64,000 nt of DNA from positions 36,549 to 100,548 of the forward strand of contig CALWDM010000002.1 in assembly GCA_944376695.1 (NCBI GenBank), written 5' to 3'. How positions within the stretch are numbered: the first letter of the stretch is position 1; every line of letters starts with the position of its first letter. This DNA is from an uncultured Mediterraneibacter sp. GTDB lineage: Bacteria > Bacillota > Clostridia > Lachnospirales > Lachnospiraceae. The translations under genes were made by a program, and so were the position numbers. Below, piece after piece: positions 16,498 through 25,107 of this stretch. The notes beneath the pieces were generated by a model that was given only the letters and a program-made list of their open reading frames with translations, was not told the origin of the DNA and made no database searches.

Positions 16498-16956
16498 ATG
16501 AAAAAAACAAATGAAATGAGCAAACTTGCCGGAGTCAGTAAACGGACGTTACAGTACTATGATGACGAGGGGCTGCTCATGACGGAGAGAACGAAAGACA
16601 ATCACCGCCTGTATGACCGGCAGGCAATGGAGAGGATCTGGGAGATCCTGGTGTATAAGGAGATGGGATTTGAACTTAAGGAAATACGAGAGATATTAGG
16701 TGCGTCGAAGTTTGAGAAAAATTACTATTTTAGAAAGCTTATAAGGGAGCTTAGAGAAGAAATAAATGATTTAAGAGGACAGTTACAATTCGTCTCTTTG
16801 ATTGTGGAACAGGGAATCCCTGAGATGCCGGATGAAAGCTCTGGTATTACATATACGCGGAGGATTGCTGAATTAAGAAAAGAGAGAGGAGTGAAGAAAG
16901 CAGAAGAATTAGTTCTGGAATTCCAGGAGGATATATCGAATCTTAAGGAGCAATAA
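16498..16956 (+). CDS. MerR family transcriptional regulator
   Basis: This 152-residue protein has an N-terminal MerR HTH (EMSKLAGVSKRTLQYYDDEG, then HRLYDRQAMERIWEILVYKEMGF), a dimerisation helix LIRELREEINDLRGQLQF at about residue 85 and a short C-terminal region with no obvious effector domain or metal ligands. It lies upstream of the EcsC-like gene and may control that cluster. A GGGGAAAGGAAAAG site is upstream. Confidence 0.85.
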   Translation: MKKTNEMSKLAGVSKRTLQYYDDEGLLMTERTKDNHRLYDRQAMERIWEILVYKEMGFELKEIREILGASKFEKNYYFRKLIRELREEINDLRGQLQFVSLIVEQGIPEMPDESSGITYTRRIAELRKERGVKKAEELVLEFQEDISNLKEQ

Positions 16957-17114
16957 TTAGTAATTGTCAGGGCACTGGTATAAACCCGGCGCCTCCATTT
17001 GTTAGAAATAGTGTGCAGAAAATGATACAAATTCCAAGAAAAAGATTTGAAAAATATGATATATCATTTAATATGTGTATGGGGAATAAAAAGGAGAGAA
17101 AAGGAAAGGACAAT

Positions 17115-18077
17115 ATGGATTTAAAGAATGTACAGGGGATGATAAAGAAAACTGCGGACAGTGTGGGAAAAACAGTTGCAGATGCGTCACGGAAATCAAA
17201 GGACAATTTGAGCAAAACGGCAGTTTCTATAAAGGAAAAGTCCTCTGAGGCGGTAAGTAAAGTGATGGACGTCAATGGAGACGGGCAGGTTGATATTGAA
17301 GATGTGATCATAATGAGTTTGAAGATCCCGGGGATCTGTATCAACCGTGATGAGTTTTTACGCAGTGAGCTGATGAAAGATTTCCCAAAAGAAACCATAG
17401 ATGATGCTATTGAATATAATCCGGCTCATGCGGGCATCACGACAGAACAGATTGAAAAATATGCGAATGAAGTTATAAAGTTTGAAAGAAACTGTGTGAC
17501 AGGCATTTCAGCTGCATTATCCGCTCCGGGCGGGTTTGCTATGGCGGCGACAATTCCGGCGGATATCGCGCAATATTACGGATACATGCTCCGCGTTACA
17601 CAGAAATTGCTTTATCTGTATGGATTCCCACAGATTGACGTTACGGAAAAAGGAAGAAAATTTGATACAGAAACGCTGAATATCTTTACGCTCTGCCTCG
17701 GTGTGATGTATGGAGTGGCAGGAGCTAATAACGCGTTGAAGGCGGTAGCAAAAGCGCTTGGCACAGGCGTCCAGAAACAGTTGATGAAAAAAGCGTTGAC
17801 GAAAGGGACTGTTTATCCGATTGTTAAAAGCGTTGCAAAATGGTTTGGCGTAAAGATGACGAAAGAGGTTTTTACAGGATTTTTCAAGCATGCAATTCCT
17901 GTCGTGGGAGGCGTTATAGGAGGCGGACTTACATACATGTCATTTAAACCGTGCTGTGATAAATTGAAACAGTCATTGCAGGATACTGTTTTGAGCAACC
18001 CGGATAAGCAGGACTCGGATTCTGTGATTGATGTGACAGAAGAAACCGAAAATTTGAACGAAAGTGAAGAGGGATAA
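17115..18077 (+). CDS. EcsC-like protein with EF-hand-like loop
   Basis: This 320-residue protein has three parts. Residues 1-60 are a Lys/Ser-rich amphipathic helix region. Then comes a calcium-loop-like DVNGDGQVDIED at about 56-67. From about 140 onward the EcsC-like part includes APGGFAMAATIPADIAQYYG and LRVTQKLLYLYGFPQ, with hydrophobic stretches, then an acidic tail. There is no signal peptide. I chose ATG 17115 (AAGGAAAGGA upstream) rather than 17013, because the extra residues look like leader DNA. The DUF4230 gene follows after 5 bp. The function of EcsC-like proteins is unknown; a membrane-associated role is likely. Confidence 0.72.
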   Translation: MDLKNVQGMIKKTADSVGKTVADASRKSKDNLSKTAVSIKEKSSEAVSKVMDVNGDGQVDIEDVIIMSLKIPGICINRDEFLRSELMKDFPKETIDDAIEYNPAHAGITTEQIEKYANEVIKFERNCVTGISAALSAPGGFAMAATIPADIAQYYGYMLRVTQKLLYLYGFPQIDVTEKGRKFDTETLNIFTLCLGVMYGVAGANNALKAVAKALGTGVQKQLMKKALTKGTVYPIVKSVAKWFGVKMTKEVFTGFFKHAIPVVGGVIGGGLTYMSFKPCCDKLKQSLQDTVLSNPDKQDSDSVIDVTEETENLNESEEG

Positions 18078-18082
18078 AAAAG

Positions 18083-18697
18083 ATGGAAAAGAAAAAACAA
18101 AAGGGATCAAAACTTTTGAAATACTGGCTTTCCAAAACGGCGGTAAAGATTATTCTTGTGATCATAGTGCTGCTGGTGATTGTTCTGGGCGTCGGGAAAT
18201 ACTTTATGACAGAAAGCAAGACCACGAAGATCGGCTTTGAGGATATCGGGGAACTGGCGACACAGTCCGCATACTGTACGGAAGTAAACGTGACAGAGGC
18301 TGCAAGAGAGCTGTTTGGTGTGGAAATACCATTTACAGAAAGCAAGTATATCTACAGCTATGATATTATTATCAAGGCTGGATTTAATTTTGAGGAAATC
18401 GAGTGGAAATTAAGCGATCACAGGATAGAAGTGAAGATCCCGGAGACAAAAATATTGAGCAGCGAGATCAATCTGGATTCGTTTAAATTGTACCACGAGG
18501 ATGAGAGCATTTTCAGACAGATCACTATGGATGAGAACAATGAGGCGCTGAAATCCATGCAGGAAAACGCAGAGAAGGACGCAGTGGCGAACGGGCTTCT
18601 CGATAACGCCCGCGCAAATGCGGAGACGATCCTTACCGGATTCTTTGCCGGCGCGTATGACATGGATGAATACGAGATCGTATTTACAGATAAATAA
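18083..18697 (+). CDS. DUF4230 domain membrane-anchored protein
   Basis: This 204-residue protein has a lysine-rich N-terminus, one membrane helix at about residues 22-45 and an exported domain of the DUF4230 type (IGELATQSAYCTEVNVTE; FNFEEIEWKLSDHRIEVKIP; a C-terminal helix NARANAETILTGFF). Topology predicts the domain outside the membrane. It lies 5 bp after the EcsC-like gene and 20 bp ahead of a 27-residue membrane peptide, so the three probably form one operon. Function is unknown. Confidence 0.78.
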   Translation: MEKKKQKGSKLLKYWLSKTAVKIILVIIVLLVIVLGVGKYFMTESKTTKIGFEDIGELATQSAYCTEVNVTEAARELFGVEIPFTESKYIYSYDIIIKAGFNFEEIEWKLSDHRIEVKIPETKILSSEINLDSFKLYHEDESIFRQITMDENNEALKSMQENAEKDAVANGLLDNARANAETILTGFFAGAYDMDEYEIVFTDK

Positions 18698-18717
18698 TAA
18701 ATGAGTACAGAGGAGTA

Positions 18718-18801
18718 ATGAAGAAAAAATTACTTATCGCTTTAGGGATTATCGTGGCTGTGATCGTGTTGTTCTATTTCGGATTGTTTTTGACAGCCTG
18801 A
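18718..18801 (+). CDS. 27-residue single-helix membrane peptide
   Basis: ATG at 18718 follows AGAGGAG at normal spacing and encodes MKKKLLIALGIIVAV, then a hydrophobic stretch ending FYFGLFLTA and TGA. Three lysines followed by one hydrophobic helix are typical of bacterial membrane micropeptides. The tight placement after DUF4230 (20 bp) and the good ribosome site argue for translation. Function is unknown. Confidence 0.55.
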   Translation: MKKKLLIALGIIVAVIVLFYFGLFLTA

Positions 18802-18927
18802 TTTACAGATCATTATATACAGAAGTTCAAGGCTTGCCCGCAAGTCCCGGCGAGAGATTTGGGACAGGCTTTGCTGACATAAGAGGCGGATGATCCCGTC
18901 TCTTTCTTTATACTTTCTACAAACTTG

Positions 18928-18983
18928 GCTAATATATCATCTAAAACTTGATATATCACATAAAATAAGCTAATATATTGTCT
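18928..18983 (+). promoter_or_regulatory. hipBA promoter and operator
   Basis: TTGATA (18948-18953) and TAATAT (18971-18976) with 17 bp spacing form the promoter. GCTAATATAT occurs twice (18928-18937 and 18969-18978), 41 bp apart, and the palindrome TGATATATCA (18949-18958) overlaps the -35. The arrangement suits HipB-type cooperative autorepression. Transcription would begin almost at the ATG (18984). Confidence 0.6.
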
Positions 18984-19283
18984 ATGAATAATTTTAATTT
19001 TTTATCCAAAACACCAAAAGAGATCGATCAGCTGATCGCTGCCCGCATCCGCAATATCCGCCGGAGAAGAAAGATTTCACAGAAAAGACTGAGCGAGAAG
19101 TCGGGAGTAAGCCTGGGGTCTGTGAAGCGGTTTGAGAGCAGCGGTGAGATTTCCCTGATCTCGCTGACTAAGATTGCGATTGCGCTGGATCTTGAAAATG
19201 AACTGGAAGGGCTGTTTGAGCATGCCCCGTTCCTTTCGATTGAGGAGATCATAAATGGAGAAGACGAAAAGACTGAAGGTTAA
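18984..19283 (+). CDS. hipB: HipB-like XRE antitoxin
   Basis: This protein of about 99 residues has a Cro/C1-type HTH (RRRKISQKRLSEKSGVSLGS, then VKRFESSGEISLISLTKIA) at residues 24-70. The C-terminal tail LFEHAPFLSIEEIINGED is typical for HipB partners. It should bind its own operator and neutralise the HipA encoded downstream, whose start overlaps by 29 bp. ATG 18984 is chosen over TTG 18978; no ribosome site lies between promoter and start, suggesting leaderless translation. Confidence 0.85.
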   Translation: MNNFNFLSKTPKEIDQLIAARIRNIRRRRKISQKRLSEKSGVSLGSVKRFESSGEISLISLTKIAIALDLENELEGLFEHAPFLSIEEIINGEDEKTEG

Positions 19284-20388
19284 ATATCACGGGCGCGACG
19301 TCGGGACGATGGCTCTCTGGCAGGGGCGGCTGGCTGCGTTCGAGTACAGCCGGGAATGGCTGGCGGATGGTTTCCCTATCAGTCCGTTTTCACTGCCGCT
19401 GGAGCAGAAAGTGTTTATGCCGAAAATAGATCCTTTTGACGGACTGTTCGGCGTATTTGCCGACAGCCTTCCTGACGGATGGGGCAGACTGCTCGTAGAC
19501 CGCCTGATGCTGAAAAATCATATGGATCCCCGGATCATGGGAAATATGGACCGTCTGGCAATCGTTGGAAATTCAGGTATGGGGGCGCTCTGCTATGAAC
19601 CGGACCGCCATTTTGAAACGGAAGAGGATGAACTGGATCTGGATGAGATCGCACGACAGTGCAGAGATATTCTGATGACAGATACCGCTGAAAATCTGGA
19701 TGAGCTGTTCCGGCTGGGCGGCTCTTCCGGCGGGGCAAGACCTAAGATCCTGACGGAGATCGGCGGGGAAGACTGGATCATTAAATTCCCGTCGTCCGCT
19801 GACCGTGATGATATAGGAAAGCAGGAGTATGATTACTCAGTCTGTGCGAAAGCATGTGGGATTGAGATGACAGAAACCAGGCTGTTCCCATCGAAAATCT
19901 GTCAGGGATATTTTGGGATCAGACGCTTTGATCGGCACAGGGAAAAAGACGGTTCGATAAGAAGAATCCACATGCTTTCTGCCTCAGCCATTCTTGAGAC
20001 GTCCCACCGTATCCCGAATCTGGATTATGATATCCTGATGAAGCTGACAATGGAACTTTCAAAAGATTTTTCCGAAGTGGAAAAAATATTCAGGCTGATG
20101 TGCTTCAATGTATTTGCACATAACCGTGACGACCATTCGAAAAATTTTTCTTATCTTTACAGGGAAGATGAGGACAGATGGATCCTCTCTCCGGCGTATG
20201 ACCTGACGTACAGTTATTCGATCGGAGGGGAGCACGCCACGACAGTGCATGGAAATGGAAAGGATCCGGGAATGGAGGATATCCTTGCGGCTGCGGAAAC
20301 GGCGGGAATCGATCAAAAAAAGGCGAAAAATATCGCGGAGCAGGTCAGAGAATGTGTGTACGCGCATCTTAGGCAATATTTGAAGTAA
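19255..20388 (+). CDS. hipA: HipA family serine/threonine kinase toxin
   Basis: This 377-residue protein has an N-terminal subdomain (YHGRDVGTMALWQGRLAAFEY; FGVFADSLPDGWGRLLVDR), the Gly/Ser-rich activation loop LGGSSGGARPK at about residue 160, the catalytic-loop aspartate in AHNRDDHSKN at about 287 and the magnesium-binding LSPAYDLTYS. All key residues appear present. HipA kinases phosphorylate translation factors such as glutamyl-tRNA synthetase and cause dormancy. It overlaps hipB by 29 bp. It is shorter than E. coli HipA (440 residues), since the HipB-contacting N-terminal part is separate. Confidence 0.9.
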   Translation: MEKTKRLKVKYHGRDVGTMALWQGRLAAFEYSREWLADGFPISPFSLPLEQKVFMPKIDPFDGLFGVFADSLPDGWGRLLVDRLMLKNHMDPRIMGNMDRLAIVGNSGMGALCYEPDRHFETEEDELDLDEIARQCRDILMTDTAENLDELFRLGGSSGGARPKILTEIGGEDWIIKFPSSADRDDIGKQEYDYSVCAKACGIEMTETRLFPSKICQGYFGIRRFDRHREKDGSIRRIHMLSASAILETSHRIPNLDYDILMKLTMELSKDFSEVEKIFRLMCFNVFAHNRDDHSKNFSYLYREDEDRWILSPAYDLTYSYSIGGEHATTVHGNGKDPGMEDILAAAETAGIDQKKAKNIAEQVRECVYAHLRQYLK

Positions 20389-20428
20389 TATACGGATTCT
20401 GTGCAAAAATGCATAAGCAACTCCCGGA

Positions 20429-21133
20429 TCACACATTGCCCTCCATCTCAGCAGCGGCTTTATTGATGCATGTGATAGCATTCAGGCTTCGCGGATACCC
20501 GATGTAGGGCAGGCACTGGGAAACGACCCGGATGAGGAAATCTTTGTCATTGCCGAGGTTCATATTCCCTTTGGAATGGGCGATGAGCTGCGGTTCGCAT
20601 CCGCCCTGGGCGGCGAGGAAGCAGAAGGTGAGCATCTCCCGCTGCTTTAAGTCAAGTCCGGTGCGCGTGTAGTAATCGCCGAAGCAGTTCGCTGCCAGCC
20701 AGCGGTTGATGTGGCCTGATTTCCAGGCCTCCTTCATGTGGCTTCCGAAGATGTCGGCCTGTGCCTGCGCGCCCTTTTCCAGGCGGTCTTCCATCGTAGT
20801 CGTGGCCTGGCTTTCCAGCGGAAGACTGACGCCTCGGGAGGTGAGGATGTCATTTACTGCGTCGAGAAAAGGAAGGACGCGCCCGATTCCCAGATAGTCT
20901 ACTGCCTGGTAGACGATTTCTTTCAGCATTACCGGAGTCAGACCCGTGTCCAGAGCGCGGGGGACTTCCAGGCGGAACGCATCGATTCCCTGGCAGCCGA
21001 TCAGCGTGGCCGCAACAGCCATGTGGCGGGTGATCCCGTCAAGCTGCTGCCCCTCTTCATTGACAACTTCATCAAAAGCAAAATGTTCAAACCGTTCTGC
21101 AAATTCCGGATCTGTAAGTTTATAATTTCCCAT
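20429..21133 (-). CDS. Carboxymuconolactone decarboxylase (CMD) family protein
   Basis: This 234-residue protein has two CMD-type helical repeats: GITRHMAVAATLIGCQGIDA with MLKEIVYQAVDYLGIGRVLP, and LKQREMLTFCFLAAQGGCEP with QLIAHSKGNMNLG. The CxxC-histidine redox triad of AhpD is not complete (single Cys in each repeat), so a peroxidase role is doubtful. I chose the ATG at 21133, preceded by AGGAGGGATTT, instead of the longer frame. It lies 74 bp downstream of a cupin gene, a pairing frequent in Firmicutes. Confidence 0.82.
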   Translation of the reverse strand: MGNYKLTDPEFAERFEHFAFDEVVNEEGQQLDGITRHMAVAATLIGCQGIDAFRLEVPRALDTGLTPVMLKEIVYQAVDYLGIGRVLPFLDAVNDILTSRGVSLPLESQATTTMEDRLEKGAQAQADIFGSHMKEAWKSGHINRWLAANCFGDYYTRTGLDLKQREMLTFCFLAAQGGCEPQLIAHSKGNMNLGNDKDFLIRVVSQCLPYIGYPRSLNAITCINKAAAEMEGNV

Positions 21134-21207
21134 TGTAAATCCCTCCTGTGTGCGGGTTTTGAAAACATACAGCAAGTTCAGTCCGCGCTGTTCGTAAAAC
21201 CGCACTT

Positions 21208-21645
21208 TCACTGTAATTTAGAATAGGTCTCGTCATCGACCTCTTCCAGCCATTCATTGCCGGTCTCTGTTCCCGGCACTTCGAAAGCGATGTGGGAGAA
21301 CCAGCTGTCAGCTTTGGCTCCGTGCCAGTGCTTTACTTCCGGCGGGATCACGATGACAGTTCCCGGCTCCAGGCTCACAGGCTCTTTTCCCTCTTCCTGA
21401 TACCAGCCGCTTCCGGCTGTGCAGATCAGGATCTGTCCGCCGCCGTTTTTGGCATGATGGATGTGCCAGTTGTTGCGGCAGCCCGGCTCGAAAGTGACGT
21501 TTGCGAGGAAAATAGGGGTCTCCCCCGGTTTTGTCAGAGGGTTCAGATAAGAATTGCCGGTAAAATACTGTGCGAAATCGGAATTCTCCTGGCCCTGGCC
21601 AAATATGTTTGCCTCGTCAAATATTTTTTTGTCCTGGATTTTCAT
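21208..21645 (-). CDS. Cupin domain protein
   Basis: This 145-residue protein has cupin motif 1 NWHIHHAKNGGGQILICTAG at about residues 57-76 and motif 2 PPEVKHWHGAKADSWFSHIA at about 100-119, giving the expected His/His/Glu-like metal ligands. It is probably a small metalloenzyme or binding protein. The first gene of a minus-strand pair with the CMD gene, it faces the TetR-controlled operon divergently. An AGGAGGCATTT site precedes the start. Confidence 0.87.
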   Translation of the reverse strand: MKIQDKKIFDEANIFGQGQENSDFAQYFTGNSYLNPLTKPGETPIFLANVTFEPGCRNNWHIHHAKNGGGQILICTAGSGWYQEEGKEPVSLEPGTVIVIPPEVKHWHGAKADSWFSHIAFEVPGTETGNEWLEEVDDETYSKLQ

Positions 21646-21833
21646 GATAAATGCCTCCTTTACCGATATATTATAGCTCCTGTAGAGAAATACGTCTAAT
21701 GCTTAAATCAAATTCTGGATCATGCCTGACCTGTATTATTTATAACAGGAGAGAGCCGAAAATACTGCATTCAGACATATAAGGAGAATACATTGATCTG
21801 ATATCAGGGCGGGGCAAATTTTGAGATTATATA

Positions 21834-21883
21834 TTGACACAGTGTCAGAACAGTGCTACAGTAAGGTTACTGACACTGTGTCA
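21834..21883 (+). promoter_or_regulatory. Promoter with two palindromic operators (TetR-type control)
   Basis: TTGACA (21834-21839) and TACAGT (21857-21862) are spaced 17 bp. A perfect palindrome TGACACAGTGTCA (21835-21847) covers the -35, and a near-identical one, TGACACTGTGTCA (21871-21883), lies just after the -10. Occupation of both would block polymerase. The operon's third gene, a TetR protein, is the likely ligand. Confidence 0.7.
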
Positions 21884-22056
21884 GAGTCAAATGCCACGAT
21901 GCAGTCATCGGGATATTTGACCCTCGCGGCAGCCTCCGAACGGGCATACAGACATGCCCGTCTGGCTCGCTGCTCCGCGGGAATGTAGGCCCCTGATGTG
22001 ACAGGCATGAGGCGGCGGACAGAGAGAATATGATTTTGCAGAAGGAGGAGTTTGAG

Positions 22057-23229
22057 ATGCTTGGAAATTTTTCGTATTGTAACCCCACAAAACTTTATTT
22101 TGGCGACGAGGCGCTGAAATATCTGAGCGACGAGCTGCCGAAATACGGCGCCAACGTGGTGCTGATCTATGGCGGCGGTTCGATCAAAAAGAACGGGATC
22201 TATGACGAGGTGATCGGGATCCTTAAGAATAACGGGAAACATGTGGCGGAGATCTCCGGCGTTATGCCGAACCCTACGGTAGATAAGCTGTATGAGGGGG
22301 TGGAGATCGCCCGGAAGCACAATGCAGACATGCTGCTGGCAGTGGGCGGCGGATCGGTGTGCGATTACGCAAAAGCGGTCTCTGTCTCAGTCCACTGCGA
22401 GGAAGACCCGTGGGAGAAGTATTATGTGCGCTTTGAAGAGCCCACGTGCGAAACGCTCCCCGTGGGCTGTGTGCTGACTATGGTGGGGACCGGATCAGAG
22501 ATGAACGCGGGAGCCGTGATCACAAATCCGCATACCCATCAGAAGATCGGGCATGTATTCGCGGATGAGAAGATCATGCCCCGGTTTGCCATCCTGAATC
22601 CGAAATATACGCTTACACTGCCGCACTATCAGATGGTATCCGGCATTTACGACATTTTCAACCATATCTGCGAGCAGTATTTCTCCGGAGAGGACGACAA
22701 TACAAGCGATTATATCAGCGAGGGTCTGATGCGTTCCGTGATCCATTCCAGCCGCATCGCCAACAGGAATCCACAGGATTATGAGGCGAGGAGCAACCTG
22801 ATGTGGGCTGCCACATGGGCGCTGAATACGCTGGTATCCAGAGGAAAGTCAACGGACTGGATGGTGCACATGCTCGGGCAGTCTGTGGGTGCTTACACAA
22901 ACGCCGCTCACGGCATGACGCTGGCAGCGGTATCCCTTCCGTATTACCGCCATATCCTTCCTTACGGCGTGCAGAAGTTCAAACGTTTCGCCGTCAATGT
23001 ATGGAATGTGGACGCTGAGGGCAAGACGGACGAACAGGCAGCGCAGGAGGGACTCTCGGCGATGGAAGGCTGGATGAAGGAGCTGGGTCTTGTGCTGGAT
23101 ATCAGACAGCTGGGCGCGGACGAGGGGATGCTGGAAGGCATTGCGGACGGAACCCGTATTATGTCCGGCGGATATAAGGTGCTGGAACGCAATGAGATCG
23201 CTGAGATTTTAAAGGAGAGCCTGAAATGA
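22057..23229 (+). CDS. Iron-containing alcohol dehydrogenase (butanol dehydrogenase/YqhD type)
   Basis: This 390-residue protein has NAD(P)-binding VVLIYGGGSIKKNG and LLAVGGGSVCDYAKAV. The metal-binding region is GIYDIFNHICEQYF with histidines in MVHMLGQSVGAYTNAAHGMT. It probably reduces aldehydes with NADPH. AAGGAGGAG before ATG 22057 fixes the start. It forms an operon with a flavodoxin (start overlaps the stop by 4 bp) and a TetR regulator, behind two palindromes, suggesting induction by an electrophile or aldehyde stress. Confidence 0.9.
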   Translation: MLGNFSYCNPTKLYFGDEALKYLSDELPKYGANVVLIYGGGSIKKNGIYDEVIGILKNNGKHVAEISGVMPNPTVDKLYEGVEIARKHNADMLLAVGGGSVCDYAKAVSVSVHCEEDPWEKYYVRFEEPTCETLPVGCVLTMVGTGSEMNAGAVITNPHTHQKIGHVFADEKIMPRFAILNPKYTLTLPHYQMVSGIYDIFNHICEQYFSGEDDNTSDYISEGLMRSVIHSSRIANRNPQDYEARSNLMWAATWALNTLVSRGKSTDWMVHMLGQSVGAYTNAAHGMTLAAVSLPYYRHILPYGVQKFKRFAVNVWNVDAEGKTDEQAAQEGLSAMEGWMKELGLVLDIRQLGADEGMLEGIADGTRIMSGGYKVLERNEIAEILKESLK

Positions 23230-23693
23230 GCAAAACATTAGTTGCGTATTTTTCCGCCAGCGGAGTGACTGCCCGCGCGGCAAAGGAGATCGCGGACTCT
23301 GTGGGCGCGGATCTGTATGAGATCGTGCCCGCGCAGCCGTATACATCAGCGGATCTGGACTGGACGGATAAGAAGAGCCGCAGCACGGCTGAGATGATCG
23401 ATTCCGGCTGCCGTCCCGAGATCGCGGACTCTGTAAAAAATATGGAACAGTATGATACTGTGCTGGTTGGATTCCCGATCTGGTGGTATATGGAGCCCAG
23501 GATCGTGGATACATTTCTGGAAAGCTATGATTTCAATGGAAAGACAATGATTCCATTCGCGACTTCCGGAGGAAGCGGCATCGGAAGAGCTCAGAAGAGC
23601 CTGAAGGAGCACTGCCCGGCCGCGGACTGGAAAGAGGGACGACTGGTGAACAGCGGGGCAGCCCTGTGGGCAAAAAAGGCAGTGAACGGCTGA
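23226..23693 (+). CDS. Flavodoxin
   Basis: This 155-residue protein has the FMN phosphate loop YFSASGVTARAAKEIA at residues 9-24, then VGFPIWWYMEPRI at about 80-92 and FATSGGSGIGRAQ at about 112-124. It belongs to the free-standing flavodoxin group found beside aldo/keto or alcohol dehydrogenases. Its ATG overlaps the dehydrogenase stop (ATGA), so the two are translationally coupled. Confidence 0.9.
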   Translation: MSKTLVAYFSASGVTARAAKEIADSVGADLYEIVPAQPYTSADLDWTDKKSRSTAEMIDSGCRPEIADSVKNMEQYDTVLVGFPIWWYMEPRIVDTFLESYDFNGKTMIPFATSGGSGIGRAQKSLKEHCPAADWKEGRLVNSGAALWAKKAVNG

Positions 23694-23720
23694 ACGCCTG
23701 ACTGAGAAGGGAAGAGCATT

Positions 23721-24350
23721 ATGCCAAAAGGTTCAGAAGAATTAACAAATGCAAGAAAAGAAGAGATCATCAATGCATGTGCTTCTCTGTATGAGACGTT
23801 GAGCTTTAAGGATATCACCATCCGGGATATTGGGGCGGCGACCTCTTTTTCACGGACTTCGGTTTATAATTATTTTCAGACAAAGGAGGAGATCTTCCTG
23901 GCTCTGCTCCAGCGGGAGCACGAGCTGTGGATTGCGGATCTGGAAGAACTGGCCCGGCGGAACGCCTCCATGAGCGCGGAGGCGTTTGCCGGAGCTATGG
24001 GGCATATCCTGGAAAAACGCCGCTGTATGCTGAAGCTGATGGCTGTGAACATTTATGATATGGAAGGAAACAGCCGCCTGGAAAATCTGGTGGCTTTTAA
24101 AAAAGCCTATGGGGCGTCGTTCGACGCGCTGAGCAGATGCCTTGCACACTTCTTCCCGTTCATGGGAGAGGATGAGATCCGGGAATTTCTGTATGTATTT
24201 TTCCCGTTTCTGTTCGGGGTACACCCGTATGCTTCGCACACGGAGAAGCAGCTGGAAGCCATGAGACAGGCAGGGGTAGAAATCCGGGAGCGCACGGTAT
24301 ATGAACTGACGGAACGTTTTACGCTCCGCCTGCTGCGGTCCTTTCTGTGA
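23721..24350 (+). CDS. TetR/AcrR family regulator
   Basis: This 209-residue protein has an N-terminal HTH (IRDIGAATSFSRTSVYNYFQ, then TKEEIFLALL) at about residues 33-65 and an all-helical ligand domain. It is the third gene of the dehydrogenase-flavodoxin operon and the most likely binder of the two TGACACnGTGTCA palindromes at 21835-21883, giving autoregulation (inference). Confidence 0.88.
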   Translation: MPKGSEELTNARKEEIINACASLYETLSFKDITIRDIGAATSFSRTSVYNYFQTKEEIFLALLQREHELWIADLEELARRNASMSAEAFAGAMGHILEKRRCMLKLMAVNIYDMEGNSRLENLVAFKKAYGASFDALSRCLAHFFPFMGEDEIREFLYVFFPFLFGVHPYASHTEKQLEAMRQAGVEIRERTVYELTERFTLRLLRSFL

Positions 24351-24674
24351 TACTGACGGAACGGAGCCGGAAGAACTTCGGGCTTCCATGCGGAGCAGAG
24401 TGAGCGGATGAAGGAGATAGGGGTGTACTTTGGGAAATAGATCCGCCGTATTGAATAGCTCTGCGGAAATTATTATTCCGTCAGACATTTTTTATAACCT
24501 TTCGGACAGGGCAGATGAACGGCAGGTCCATCAGAAATTTTAAGACTTTCAAAATAATGCATGGCACATGCATAAAAATAATTAATGATACGTGTAATAC
24601 GTATTGAAATGTGATCAAAAGGAGAAATGTAACAGGCGGAGCCGATATGGTGGAGGCCGTATTCATGGAAGGAG
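24351..24674. other. Gene-poor stretch
   Basis: There is no convincing gene. A minus-strand open stretch (about 24473-24697) ends in PCPKGYKKCLTE and might be the tail of a lost gene, but I do not recognise it. TAATACGTATT (24595-24605) resembles the operator of the toxin-antitoxin pair 1 kb downstream. Confidence 0.4.
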
Positions 24675-25044
24675 ATGCAGCAGGCGGACGTGGACATACT
24701 GCGCAGCCTTCTGTCAAAAACATTCTCTGAGACATTCGCCCATATGAATACCCCGGAGAATATGGAGCTTTATCTGAGCCAGGCGTTTGCCAGGAAACGG
24801 ATACTCAAAGAACTGGAAAATCAGGACTCGGTGTTCTATCTCCTCTATCAGAACGGCAGTCCGGCGGGCTGCCTGAAAGTGAATGAAGCGGCTGCGCAGA
24901 CTGAAACCGGCGATCCGGTTCTATGAAAGGAAAGGCTTTTACAGGACAGGCTCCCATACATTTACCGTGGGAAATGACGGGCAGACCGATTATATTATGC
25001 GGAAAGAACTGTCAGATGCGGGAAGACCCGCGGGCGGGTTTTGA
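24675..25044 (+). pseudogene. GNAT acetyltransferase, internally deleted
   Basis: ATG 24675 with GGAG upstream starts a GNAT-like N-terminus (ADVDILRSLLSKTFSETFAH; FYLLYQNGSPAGCLKV). The frame ends at 24926. In another frame from about 24913 the characteristic C-terminus appears: FYERKGFYRTGSHTFTVGND then DYIMRKEL. The acetyl-CoA binding motif A region that should lie between them is missing, so an internal deletion with frameshift is inferred. Confidence 0.72.
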
Positions 25045-25107
25045 CAGGATACAGGAGGCCGGCAGATGAAAGAATGATTGCCTGCACAGCGTTCATAAGA
25101 GGAGGAT

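Noticed and set aside
24473-24697. Minus-strand frame ending CPKGYKKCLTE
   Set aside because: It might be a gene tail, but no start, ribosome site or family could be recognised; kept only as a note in the gene-poor stretch.
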